Under the pieces are notes generated by a model, which was not told the origin of the DNA, did no database searches, and was given only the letters and a program-made list of their open reading frames with translations. Below, piece after piece: positions 23,270 to 34,113 of a stretch of DNA of 64,000 nt (positions are counted from its first letter, which is position 1; each line of letters begins with the position of its first letter). The stretch spans positions 22,443,001 to 22,507,000 of the forward strand of contig CM077594.1 in assembly GCA_039654915.1 (NCBI GenBank), written 5' to 3'. The DNA comes from Aquilaria yunnanensis. Taxonomy: Eukaryota; Streptophyta; Magnoliopsida; Malvales; Thymelaeaceae. Both the position numbers and the translations under genes were made by a program.

Positions 23270-24333
23270 AAAGGCTTAAATACCTCCCACCCCCTGTACT
23301 ATTATCACTCAGACAAAATACCCATCAACTATGACTTGTTACAACTCAGTTTCCCGACTATTAAAAATCCTTTGGTTAACCCCCTGAGGCCATCACATGA
23401 CATCACCTGATTACCTCTGTCACCATTCACTAATAGATTATGTCTGCCATTTCCTCTTTGTCTTCTGCTCTGCCTCATTGCAACTCACGAATCTGGGATG
23501 AAACCTAAGCAACAAAAATTGCACATCAGCAACAACCCTCAGAGTGTGGTGTGGCACCACCTATGGGAGAGGATTAGCAAGAAAATCAAGATCCTGTAGT
23601 CGCTCATCCCCAACACCAGAATCGTCTTCTTTGATCCTCCAATGACTAATGGCCTCCTGTATACCCAACGTAAAACTCCATCATATGTCGCACTGAAGAC
23701 TTTATCGATACCCAAACCCAAAGCAACTCCCAAGCTAAAACCAAACCTGTCAGCCAAACCGAAGCCCTAAGCCAATTAATTCCATGTGCCAGTTCTTCAA
23801 AAGAAAGATGAAGAGTTCTGAAACGGGTTATTGGAGAATTTGAAGAGACAATTTCAGTGCAAGGTAGGTTTTTGGATGGGTTTTGGATAGTGGCAGGGTC
23901 GATTTCCACTGGCTCCTCCCCAGATTCATCAGTTGCATATAGCTCTACATCACTGGGTGGTGTAGAAGATGACTAGGAAACGGCAAGCAAAATAGTGGAA
24001 GAGGTCAATTCGTTAGGCACTGAAGGTAGGAAGAGGTCAGAGGGTAGTCCTTAAAGAGTGGGGGCTTTGAAAGGTTAGGATATGGGGGCGGCGAAGGGGA
24101 GAAAGGGGCAGTTGGCAATGACAGCAGAGGTTTCCAAGATAGCAACGAACTTCGTTAGTGACTCATGCGAACTTGCCTACATGATGTCGCATGATAGCCT
24201 TTAAGGTCTCATTGCATCATTTTTAGAAGTTAGGGATTGAGTTGTAATGAGTCATAGTAGGGGGTTACGTGTCTAGGTGGTGATAGTAAGGGGAAGGGTT
24301 GGTGGGGGTTGGTATTGAAGCCTTTTTGCGCCC
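23270..24333. mobile_element. MULE-like element with ~130-bp inverted repeats
   Basis: The left arm (23270-23410) and the reverse of the right arm (24178-24333) align over about 130 bp. Both start aaaggctt.aatacc and share ctatgac..gttacaactca and gacatca further in. Long imperfect TIRs are typical of Mutator-like elements. The interior has no transposase but holds coding-like sequence (23520-23940). I could not see a clean 9-bp target duplication, and a second inverted-repeat element abuts the right end. Confidence 0.55.
23520..23940 (-). pseudogene. possible host gene fragment captured in the MULE-like element
   Basis: Two overlapping minus frames (23646-23909 and 23539-23757) together read like a broken coding sequence. 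An acidic DVELYATDESGEE stretch leads into IDPATIQNPSKNLPCTE, then SFEELAHGIN. After a frame change it reads FSLGVALGLGIDKVFSATYD and WVYRRPLVIG. The composition is protein-like, with a glycine/leucine-rich segment, but I do not recognise the family. Such fragments inside MULE termini are called Pack-MULE cargo. Confidence 0.4.
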
Positions 24334-24870
24334 TGAACTTTGTCAACTAGGACCTTTTACTCTTTGAATTTTGACTAGGGTTCATTCACCGCTCAAACTA
24401 TAGAAATTGATACCTTTTACCCTCCTGGTTCACTTAAATGACATTTTAGGTTATATGAGGACTGAAATGAAGATAAAACAGAAGATGAATGACTAACTAG
24501 CCATTTCTCCCACATAAATCTTTAATTCTGTTAAATGAGTTGGGCACTAGAATTAAATAAATCATATTTTGGTGCAGAATATTAGTTGCATTATGTAGAT
24601 TATACAAGGTAGATGGTTCCCTGAATTGCTTGAATCGAGAAGATTGAAGTAGGTAATCAAACCAATGTAAAAATCTTAGTCAAATGGTTAGTTAGACCTT
24701 CATCTTCCATTATATCTTTCTTTTGGTTCTCATATAACTTGCACAACCATTTAAGTAGGCCGAGGGGTAAAAGATAACAATTTCCAAAATTTAAGAAGGC
24801 AAGTGACCCAAGTCAAAGTTTAGGAGGCAAAAGGTCTGAGTTGACAAAATTCATATGGTGAAAGAGTCTT
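24322..24870. mobile_element. MITE with ~100-bp inverted repeats
   Basis: The left arm (cctttttgcgccctgaac...gataccttttaccc) and the reverse of the right arm (near 24760-24870) pair over about 100 bp, sharing tttgtcaact..gaccttttg and gaaattg.tatcttttacccc. It is about 550 bp with no coding capacity. The left end merges with the terminus of the preceding MULE-like element within about 10 bp. Confidence 0.6.
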
Positions 24871-25515
24871 TAAGTCAAATAGAAAGTGATAATTTAGCCA
24901 ATTTATCAATTTATTGAAATCTTATAATTAAAAATTAATTTTAAGATATTTTAAAAATAAGTATTTTTTTTTAACTTTTAGTTTAAACAACCTTAAAAAT
25001 TAATAAAAACATTTGATTTTTGAAATGTATTATGATTACTTTTTTTACTTCTTAAAATATAGGGTTTCAATAAGTTAATATTTAATACGTAATTAATTTT
25101 TATAAAAATAATGCATAACAATACATTAAAGATAATGCAAAATGAGCTAGGTACTTGGATTTGACAAAAAATAACCCTACATGGGCAGTGTCACTCAAGA
25201 AGAGATCTGACAATCATTGGGTTATCAAGCTTAATATCATTTAACTATGGATGAACAACAAAATTTATGTAGAATTGAGAGTTATGGCATGTCCTAAGAA
25301 ACCAACCATTTGACTATACATATATAGAGTATCTTTTTTTCTTATCCTTATGTGGTAAACTGTAATCTTACTGACTTGGGCAATGGATGGGCTTCCTTAT
25401 GGTCTTACCATGCGGTCCTTCTATGTAATATAGGTGTATCTGCCATTCACCAAAACCCTAAAAACACTTTATGTATCAAAATGATCGTTCGTTGGAATAA
25501 ATTTCCTTTGGTCAT
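24871..25515. other. no gene seen
   Basis: AT-rich spacer between the MITE and hAT element 2. Confidence 0.5.
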
Positions 25516-25522
25516 CCATCAT

Positions 25523-27616
25523 TAGAGTTGTTCACTGGGCCTGGTTAGATTAGGCTTGAGCACGGCACACATAATGTGTATTGGGCCTGACCTAACTAAG
25601 GCCTAAGCTCAGCTGATGCGAGCCTAAGCTTGGGCTAGGCTTTTTTAAAAAATAAATTATTAATTTTAAAACATGGTTCTTTTATAGGAAAACATCACTA
25701 CTGGTGCAAATTTTATTAATGTAAAAGCCAAACACCACTTTCAAAAAAGATGAAGTGAACCTTACAACCGAAAATGGGAAAACGTTCAAAAAAGAACCCC
25801 AAATAAAATCTAAGATATGTACTTCACAATATAATCAAATCAAGTAGAATCTTGGTAGAGTTCCACCATGTTGGGCAATCAAGTTCAAACAATTTCCAAG
25901 AAAAAGGTTACTTTGAACTCCCAAGAAATTTTAGGCCTAGTCCTCAAATAATGTAATGCAGAATGAACTGGAATGATTTTCGTTTCCAAAACCTCTAGTC
26001 CTTTTTGGACACATAGATTGAAAACATGACACAGACATCTCATGTAAAAAAAAGAAGCTCTATCCCGAGATGGTTTAAAAAAATTACGTAGTTTCCTGGA
26101 GGTAAAATCATTATTTAATAGATTGTGAAAACTGATGTAAAAGACTTTGCCAATGCAGTAAAAGTCATGTAGTGTATCTAATATGTATTTGTTGATATTT
26201 CATTTATTATGGTAAAATTCCATACACTTAAATGCAATAAATACATTTTTATATTATCCAATCTACATCAATCCATTATACAATAACACAAAAATAATCC
26301 TGCCCTATAGGAGCAGTCCACATATCACTAGTGGAAGCAAGGCAATGATAAAGTGCAAAAAAATATACTTGTAGGTTCGCCTTACCAGCTTCATACATTT
26401 TAAATGTTTCTCATCTAACAGTTATCCTAGATGTCTTTTTAAAGGTCTGGTTTAAGTTAGATTTAATCCAATTTTCCAAATGGATATCATTAGCTTGTCT
26501 AAATAGTTTTTCATCTAATTAACCATGCATTCCTTACATTCTTGTTGGTTAAATCTAAAAATACTTAAACCACCTATCATGCCCTCCTGCTACATTTGTC
26601 CACCAAAACTGCCTTGAGCACCTGAATTATGTGTTGAATGGTCTTTTTTTATATGTCGTTGTAATGTCCTAGTTCCAGAGTTCACCTTATGCACCAATTT
26701 CTTTCTGTAATGCTTGTATTTAGCAAACCTTTTGTCTTTCTCCCAAACCATCGCAAAATGCTCTCATAGAAAAATCTGATGTGAGATTTGCCTTCTAAAT
26801 AGTTGGCTTTGAGGTGTTGGTTGTGACCATTCACCTCATTGTGGTTCAATGGTTAGGGTGGTAGTCTCTTGGACATTCATGTCATCATAGGACGCTTCAT
26901 CATATGGATGTTGGCAGCTTCATCAACCTCTTGGACTTGGATCCCTTTTTTGCCAAATTTTTATGACTTAAGAATGACCCTAATTTGGTACAATAGGAAA
27001 AGCTTTTAGCAGATGCAGAGCTAGTGTTCTTCCTTGATGCCATTGATTTGTTGGAAATTAATGGTAAAGAAAAATCATGGGAGATTAAGAAAAGATTAAA
27101 AAGAGATTAAAAAAATGATGGAGAGCTTTAAGTGATTTGTAGAGAAAGTACCAAATGTAGAAAGGAGATTGTAAGAGTTGGTGTGAGGAATTAAGGAAAT
27201 GACTTGTTCTATTTATAGGAGAGGCAAAAAATTTGTTGGACCAAAAAACTATAAAAAAAACTAGCCGCTTTGAAAGGTTGGAAAGGGATAAAAAAAAGGT
27301 TTCTAGGCTAAAAGAGCCATTTAGAGACGTTAGAAGTCCTTGTGATGTCATTTTTCCATTTCTTTCAAATTCCGTCTGTTGTTCTCCCTCCCTGACATCA
27401 AACCTGGAATGGCACGAACCGGTCGAGCTGGTCCGACCCGTGCCTGAGCCGGTCCTTAGTGGGGTCACGCATTATCTTCATTAGGCCCACAAACAGCCCA
27501 CATTTTCTGGACTTTTTCCGTGCTATGTTCACAAGTGCTTAGACAGTGCTGACTCGGGTTTGACCTAAGCTAATTCCGAGTTGGGCTAGGCTTAACTGGC
27601 CCATTGTTCACCTTTA
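25523..27616 (-). mobile_element. hAT transposon 2 (2094 bp), relative of element 1
   Basis: The ends are TAGAGTTGTTCACTGGGCC and, in reverse, TAAAGGTGAACAATGGGCC (14 of 19 matching). Flanking ccatcat occurs on both sides (25516-25522 and 27617-27623), seven bases of a probable 8-bp duplication. The interior matches element 1 in the same orientation but is shorter. Confidence 0.8.
25830..27041 (-). pseudogene. hAT transposase remnant lacking its C-terminus
   Basis: The N-terminus near 27041-26880 reads MASRKNTSSASAKS and QVQEVDEAANIHM, clearly homologous to that of element 1. The BED region lies near 26640-26760. RNase H-fold blocks corresponding to 21400-21860 of element 1 lie at about 25850-26330. 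The C-terminal dimerisation block is absent. Stops and frameshifts are frequent. Confidence 0.8.
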
Positions 27617-27623
27617 CCATCAT

Positions 27624-28315
27624 GACGATATCAACACTATCCACCAGCTGTGGTTTGTGATTGAAAAGGAAAGCTCCTCTAAGCTATCAATGACAGAAGA
27701 ATTGTATTCAGCGACACAGAGGGTCTTATGTGACGTGCGAATACTTAGCATGTAGAGACTGAGGTTTGGACAGGAAACCAAGACTTCATGGATCTGATCA
27801 TATCTCTTGGAAAATTTGATTAGCCGAAATAACCTAAATAAAAAAAAATGTGATTTATTTGTTGGATTTGAAACTTGACTATGTATGATTTGTGATTTAC
27901 TTATGTTGTGTATTCGAAAACAATTTACTTTTTGTTGTTGATGGTTTTCGTGTCAAGCTAATTATAAGAATGAATGTTCCTCTTAGATGAATTTGAAAAC
28001 TGTGATAAACATAAATATTCCTCTTAGTTGAATTTGAAAAATATAAATAACTTTAGAAAAATTGGTTGAAATTCATTAAATTGAATTGTCAAACTTGAAA
28101 CAATTGAAATTGTTATTTCATTTTTTGGTTTTATCAGTTTTAATGTCTAATTTGATCTATTTAATTTCCTAGTTCTAGAAATGAAAATCCATCCATTTTT
28201 ATAATTTAGTTTCAATTGTGATTGAAAAAAAATAAAAAAATCACTCAAATCCTTATTATGAGGTCGAAGGTTTACCTTTTACTCTTTTCATAATATTGGG
28301 AATATGGAAAGTAAC
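27624..28315. other. no gene seen
   Basis: AT-rich, non-coding by eye, up to the poly(T) run that marks the LINE tail. Confidence 0.45.
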
Positions 28316-28829
28316 TTTTTTTTTTTTAAGAAACACTATAGTAGGTATACATTTTATTACTAAGAAAAGTTCAATGGCACTTATATTCGTGGATTAAGGA
28401 CGTACACAAAGTAACTAGAAAAACCCCAATCCAAAATTCAAAGAAAAAAAATAAAAAAAGGTCATAGCATTTGTGCTGTATAGCATAATCAGATGCATAC
28501 AATCGAAGTAAAAACATCCATAAGAGTACTACCAACCTTACACTAAATTATGGTAACTATCTTCCTCAAAATCTCTTTTGCTAGACGCAGTTGCTAATGA
28601 TGCATTCTACCATTCCTTTCCTGCCAAATAAAGTATATATCTCCCACCATACAAGCTCTTGTCACCTTTGTTTTTGGGCTCTTCCTTCTGATAGCTTTGT
28701 GGAACAAATTCGATAACTTATCCCAATTGAAAGGGGTAGTTCTGAGCTCAATCAAAGTTACAAGCTCTCTCTATACCATTTTAGAATATTGGTATTCAAA
28801 GAACAAATGGTCCTAAGATTCCTCTAATT

Positions 28830-30726
28830 GCAGACATAATAGGCAAGTAGCAAAGGGCAAAGGTATAAATTGCCTCAACCTATCACAAGTAGGGAACCAG
28901 TTCAACATCGCCAGCCAGCATATTATAGCATGTTTAGGTACATTTATATTGTTCCAAATAGTCCTATGTCACTTCACATTATCAAAATTCTCCACAACAT
29001 ATGAATAAACCAATTTCATGATAAACTTACCTTTTTTTACACAACCCGAACCATCATTAGTGATCAGCTTTTAAAAACTTGGTATAACTTTCAAGATATG
29101 CTTCCATACAATGAAGGCATCACTAGTAAACCTCATCTGCCAAAAGTTATCATTATGTATATAATAAACATGCATTCATTTGATCCACAAATTTTCCTTG
29201 TCCTTAAAGAACCTTTACATCTTCTTTCCATGGGCAGCAAGGCTCCAGGCTCTTAGGTTAAATATACCTAGCTCACCCTGGTTTTTAGGAACACAAACTC
29301 GAGCCCAAGCAATAAAAAACTTTCTTTTTGAGATGGAACTAGTCTAGCAAAATGCACTGCAATGTTGCTCAGTGTGATCAAAAATAGTTCTTGGAGTTGG
29401 GAAACTGTTTGACCAATTGGATTGTATACTAAAAATGATAGCTTCTTTCAACTGAACATGACCATCATATTATAAATGCTTTATGCTCCAACTATTTAAA
29501 TGTTGTAAAATCTTTTCCTTCAAAGGTTTGTAATTCTTAATTTGCAACCTTTGGTCGACAAGAGGGATCCCAAGGTATTTTATTGGAAAAACTCCCCTTA
29601 TCATTATAAGTTCAGCAAGTATCCAAGACTTTAACTCCTCAAATGCCCCTCAAAGAACATATGGCTTTTTTCTTCATTGATCAGAAAACACATCCAAGCA
29701 ATATCTCAAAGCTTCAGCATTAGATATCTTAGCCTTAACAAAGATCATTATATCATCTACAAACATAAGGTAAGATAATTTAATTCATTTGCACTTTGGA
29801 TGATAACCAATACAATTCTAATAAAACATTTTACTCAAATCTTGAGATGGATAATCCGTAGCTAAAATAAACAGTAAGGGAAAGGGGGGATCACCCTATT
29901 AAAGGCCTCTTTTATCTTTGAAATAACCATAAAAGGTGCCTTTTAATATGATAGAAAAATATGTGGACACTACACAAGCCATAGTCCAATCAGTCCAAAC
30001 ATTAAGGAACTTTAATTTTCTCAAGAATTGTTTTAGAAATCTCCAGTCAAGCAGATAATATGCTTTCCTCAAGTCAATTTTCAGGCATATCCTCAATTTA
30101 GTACCATGCCTATTATAACCTTGATAACTTCAGGTCATAAAAGCACATTATCAATTATATATCTTTTCTTAATGAAGGCCCCTTGACTTTCATGAACTAT
30201 CTCAGACAATAATGCTTGTAGTCTAGATGCCAAAAATTTTGAGATAATCTTACAGAAAACTGAGCAACATGTTATATGCCGAAAATTAGCAGTAGAAGCA
30301 GCATGAAAGTGTTTAAGAGTCAAGTGCAAGGCAGTAACAAATACAGTTAGAGGTACCTCACCATTTTGGAATAAATGTTTTATAACTTTAATAATATCAT
30401 CCCCAGTGATGTGTCAGTCATGTTGAAAGAAAACAACTAAAAGCCCATCAAAGGCTAGAGGCTTTGTTTGTTCCAATTCTTTTAACAGTAATAGTGATTT
30501 CCTCAGTTGTAATCTATTGTACCAATGTATTGCATTGTCTGGGAAGTAAACAGGGACCATAAGAAACTATATTATCATTAACATTTAAAATAATAATCTT
30601 GGCAATATCAAGAATATTAAAGAAATGGTTAATCAACTCATCTTGAATCTTCTTTATTGAAGCAAGCCTTCTTCCATTTTTAGCATACAAGCAGTTGATA
30701 TTGACTTGATCAAGTCTTTTCTTCAT
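28830..30726 (-). pseudogene. LINE reverse transcriptase and zf-RVT remnant
   Basis: RT blocks: 30135-30329 reads HITCCSVFCKIISKFLASRL and SQGAFIKKRYIIDNVLL; 29899-30096 reads KIDLRKAYYLLDWRFLKQ. A zf-RVT block near 28830-28990 gives VPKHAIICWLAMLNWFPTCD, then CLLC..EES and DHLFFEYQYSK. These are hallmark motifs of plant L1-type RT. Frameshifts and stops separate them. Confidence 0.85.
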
Positions 30727-31079
30727 CCTTCAATGAAAAATCCTTTTTAGCTCTTTTCAAGCACCAGACCTCTTTCCTAATCTCAATCCATTTAGAAACT
30801 AGAAATGCATCATCTTAATGTTGCAGGATAGTTTGATGGCAAGCGTCTAATTGCCTTTCTTTTACTTGAAATCTTCCAAAAATGTGTAAAAAATGCTCTT
30901 TATTCAATCTCTTAAAGGTTTATTTCAACTTCTTCAGCTTTCATAAAATTGATTGCTAGGTATCCCCCTCCTTCTGGCTCTCTACCTTAACTATAACCAC
31001 TAGCTGATTGTAAGTAGGATGTCTTTGCCACATTTTCAAGTACTTGAATGGAACTCTTCTTGGCCCCCTTCTATGAAGC

Positions 31080-31740
31080 TTTCTAAAATTGATCAAACCA
31101 GTGACAGTTACATATTATATTATCCAGCTTATAGTAAATTCTATCTTCATACTTCTGATTGTTACACCAGGTATAGAAAGTACCAATACTTTTAATGTCT
31201 GCAATGCCCATGTCATAATAGCAGTCATACAATCTAATGTCATCCCAATCAATAGTGATATTATGAGCAAACTTCTCATTTGAACTTTTAACTTTATAAA
31301 AATCACCACTTATGAGCCAAGGCCCCTCAACCCTTGATGCAAATTGAGTTAATTTAGGCTATAGAGTTTGCCTATCTTAAGGTTTGTTCAAAGCATAAAC
31401 CACAGATATAATGCATTTTCATAACTCAAATTTGTGCTTAACTTCAATATGAATCATTTGTTCAGATGCTTCCAACAGTTTAATTTCCAAAATTAGATCA
31501 TTTCATAACAGCCAAATTCTACCATTTATTGCATAATAATAGTTTTTTATAAACTTCCACCTCCTTACTATTGTACTATCGATATTATCTAACTTTTTGC
31601 TCTTAACTTGAGTTTCTAACTAGGCACAGAGACTAACTTTATTTCTACTTATGATCTTCCTTGTATATTTCTATTTAAGGCTAGTATTTAGCCTTCTAAC
31701 ATTCTAGTAACACCATATTTTCTTCAGTAGGGACAAAAAA
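31080..31740 (-). pseudogene. LINE apurinic-type endonuclease remnant
   Basis: In one frame the minus strand near 31090-31330 reads WLISGDFYKVKSSNEKF, then GTFYTWCNNQKYEDRIYYKL, matching the SGDFN..E and FTWCN..RI.KLDR pattern of the exo/endonuclease/phosphatase domain. Upstream (31330-31420) are VVYALNKP and VEGPWL with two stops. The nick it would make primes target-primed reverse transcription. Confidence 0.8.
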
Positions 31741-32045
31741 GACATGGGTCCATTATCACGAATTACCTCAGCTTGTTCATCTACTTGTAGCTTGTCGAAG
31801 GAATTTGCTAAAATAATCGTCTTCAACTTCCTTCTATCATCATCATTTTTCATTTTTAGTGGCAAACTTGCTTTAGGGTTTTACACCTGGCTACTCTAGC
31901 TGTGTCTTCCCCCAACCCCTTCACTTTGTTGTTTATGAGCTTCTTGATTAGGGAGTCATCTACCAGCATTTCTCTCTTGAGATGTTTGGGTCTGTTCTTT
32001 CTTAATCATACTTGAACTAGCCAATTGTTTTGTCTGAGTGGTGAT

Positions 32046-33061
32046 TGTTATAACCCTCATTTTATCAGGTAATTAATTTATTTTATTTGCATGATCCTTG
32101 CTTAGATTACACTTGCAAACTACGTTAAGTCAAGTCAATGAGTCAATAGTCCTTAAAGTTCATAGGATTAAAAATTGAAGTAAATTGGCTATATTGGCAA
32201 ATAGGGGGAAAATGGTAATTTGGAAAATCAAAGAAAAAAATCTAACCAAGAAATATGGAATTGAGTTTCTAGAAGTAAAATGAACTTCTCGATGAATTTT
32301 CAAATCAATTTAACTAAAAATTGAAATTTTCTTGTTCAGGAAACAATGAAGGGTAAAAAGGTAATTTACTAGTAAAACATTGTCAAAATGGTTTGATATG
32401 GTGATAAATGGTGTTTGAAGCTTTTCGGTGAAATTTGATAAAGTATGGAGTTGAATTGATCAAGTTTGAGGTTTTTCTTGTAAGAGAAACTAAGAAGGGC
32501 ATTTTAGTAATTTTAGTTGGTCAAACTTGGTCAAACCTGAGTCAAAACTGGTAAGCCAGATTCAACCCTGGTCAACGGTAGGAAAATATATAGTTGGAAA
32601 TGAAATGGAGAAAATTTAAGATTTAAAGTTCAAATGGGGACATAGTTGAGAATTTTATGGAGTTGGCATCCTTTATCCAAGGGTTTAAGCACTTTTTCAC
32701 CCATCGAACCTTTGTGCACTTGTGGAAGGGAAGCAACCTATTAATGAGGTAGAAAATGCTTCAAAAATTTTTACTCCATGCAAAAGCCTAAACCCTTGAC
32801 CACTTTAACACCTTCACCCATTTTCCTTCCTTATTCATCCCTAAACACATAAAGTCACTTTTTTCTTGTCTTATTCTCATTCAGCACTTCCTGAACCTTC
32901 AAACACATAGAAACTTAGCAAAGAAATGAAATAAAAATAAGAGAATGAGAGCTTATAAATGACAAATCAAGAGGACATGTTGCAAGGGATGGCTTCATTG
33001 TTCGGTTTTGTCTAAGAGGGGGCAATCGTTTTGGTATGTTTTTTAGATGAGAATGTGTTTT
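32046..33061 (+). repeat. outer chromovirus left LTR, piece 1
   Basis: It starts TGTTATAACCCTCATTTTATC, collinear with 56407 onward in the right LTR. It is interrupted at 33061 by the Gag-only element, whose 5-bp duplication gttt(t) ends this piece. Confidence 0.88.
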
Positions 33062-34080
33062 TGATGCGAACCCCGATGGTATAAAGACCATGAAACTCGC
33101 CCAAGATGTTTTTCAAGCTCCACAAGACATCAAAGAGACTAGGTTTGAAGACCCCCACCCCTAATCAACCTGTGATTAGAAACGAGAAGTATAGAACTCC
33201 AAGAACACAAGCACACATGTGCACCAAGGCAGTCCACAAAGAACCAAAGAGAAAACCTCTCCAAAGAGCAATATTATTTTGAAATTTTTCTGTATGTTTA
33301 CATCCAGAATATGTGCCTTTATATAGGCCTAAACTAGGGTTAAAAGCTAGGCAAAATTCGCAGCCTAAATCCCTTAGGAATCCTAGATACAAAGACATAG
33401 GAAATCCTAGTCAAATTAGGACTCTAATTCCTAGTTTGAACAAGTTTAATAAATGCAGCGTATTCCACTTGCCCAAAACGATTTAAAACTATTCCATAGC
33501 CTAAATAACTTCCTAAATAATGTAAATAAATAGGAAAATAAAATAAAATACGTTACAAAATAAGATTGCCCATAAAAACTCCAAAATAGCCTTCTTGGGT
33601 GATTCTGGCTTGTGTCTCCAACTTCAAGCTGAAATTCGAACTTGATGCAGCAATGATTTCTCAAAATGCAAAGCATGAAAGTTGTAGATCTATTTCTTAG
33701 CTTCGAAACCACACTTGAATCACACAAAATGGACTTCTAAATCGAAAGATATTCCCAGAATACTGCAACTGCTTCTGAACCAGCGATAACTCGTAAATCG
33801 TAACTTTGAAGCTAAATTTGACCTCGTTAACGTGCAAACTGGGTTTGATGGTCTTCATATTATTTGTAGCTCCAGATGTTAGCTTTCCAATGAATCACGA
33901 ATCACTCCATTACAATATGTGTAGCTCCAGATATGATTTTCTACCAGAACATCGCTAATCTCTCAACATCCGAGCTTGAAGTGCACTAGTGAGCTCCTTA
34001 GCCTTCTTCCTTGTCAATGGTCCACTAGAAACTTTCAGTGGGTCCTTGCCTTCCTTGGTTGTGCTTCTTTGATCGTATCA
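33062..34080 (-). repeat. Gag-only element 3' LTR (1019 bp)
   Basis: Outer end TGATGCG, inner end cgtatca, followed directly by the polypurine tract complement. Nearly identical to 37718-38738. Confidence 0.92.
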
Positions 34081-34098
34081 GCTCCCCCCTCCTTAGAA
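34081..34098 (-). promoter_or_regulatory. polypurine tract of the Gag-only element
   Basis: The minus strand reads CTAAGGAGGGGGGAGC directly before the 3' LTR. This is the plus-strand DNA primer site. The ORF stop lies about 33 bp from the LTR. Confidence 0.85.
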
Positions 34099-34113
34099 GG
34101 ATTCGTCCTCGAA

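Larger units (their letters stand above)
28316..32045 (-). mobile_element. L1-type LINE, 3' part (ORF1 hinge, endonuclease, RT, zf-RVT, poly(A))
   Basis: A T12 run (28316-28327) is the poly(A) tail of a minus-strand element. Going rightward in the window and 5'-ward in the element come the zf-RVT region, RT, endonuclease and an ORF1 hinge region that stops at 32045, where the large chromovirus begins. The 5' part of ORF1 reappears at 62320. There is no RNase H. Many stops make it inactive. Confidence 0.85.
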
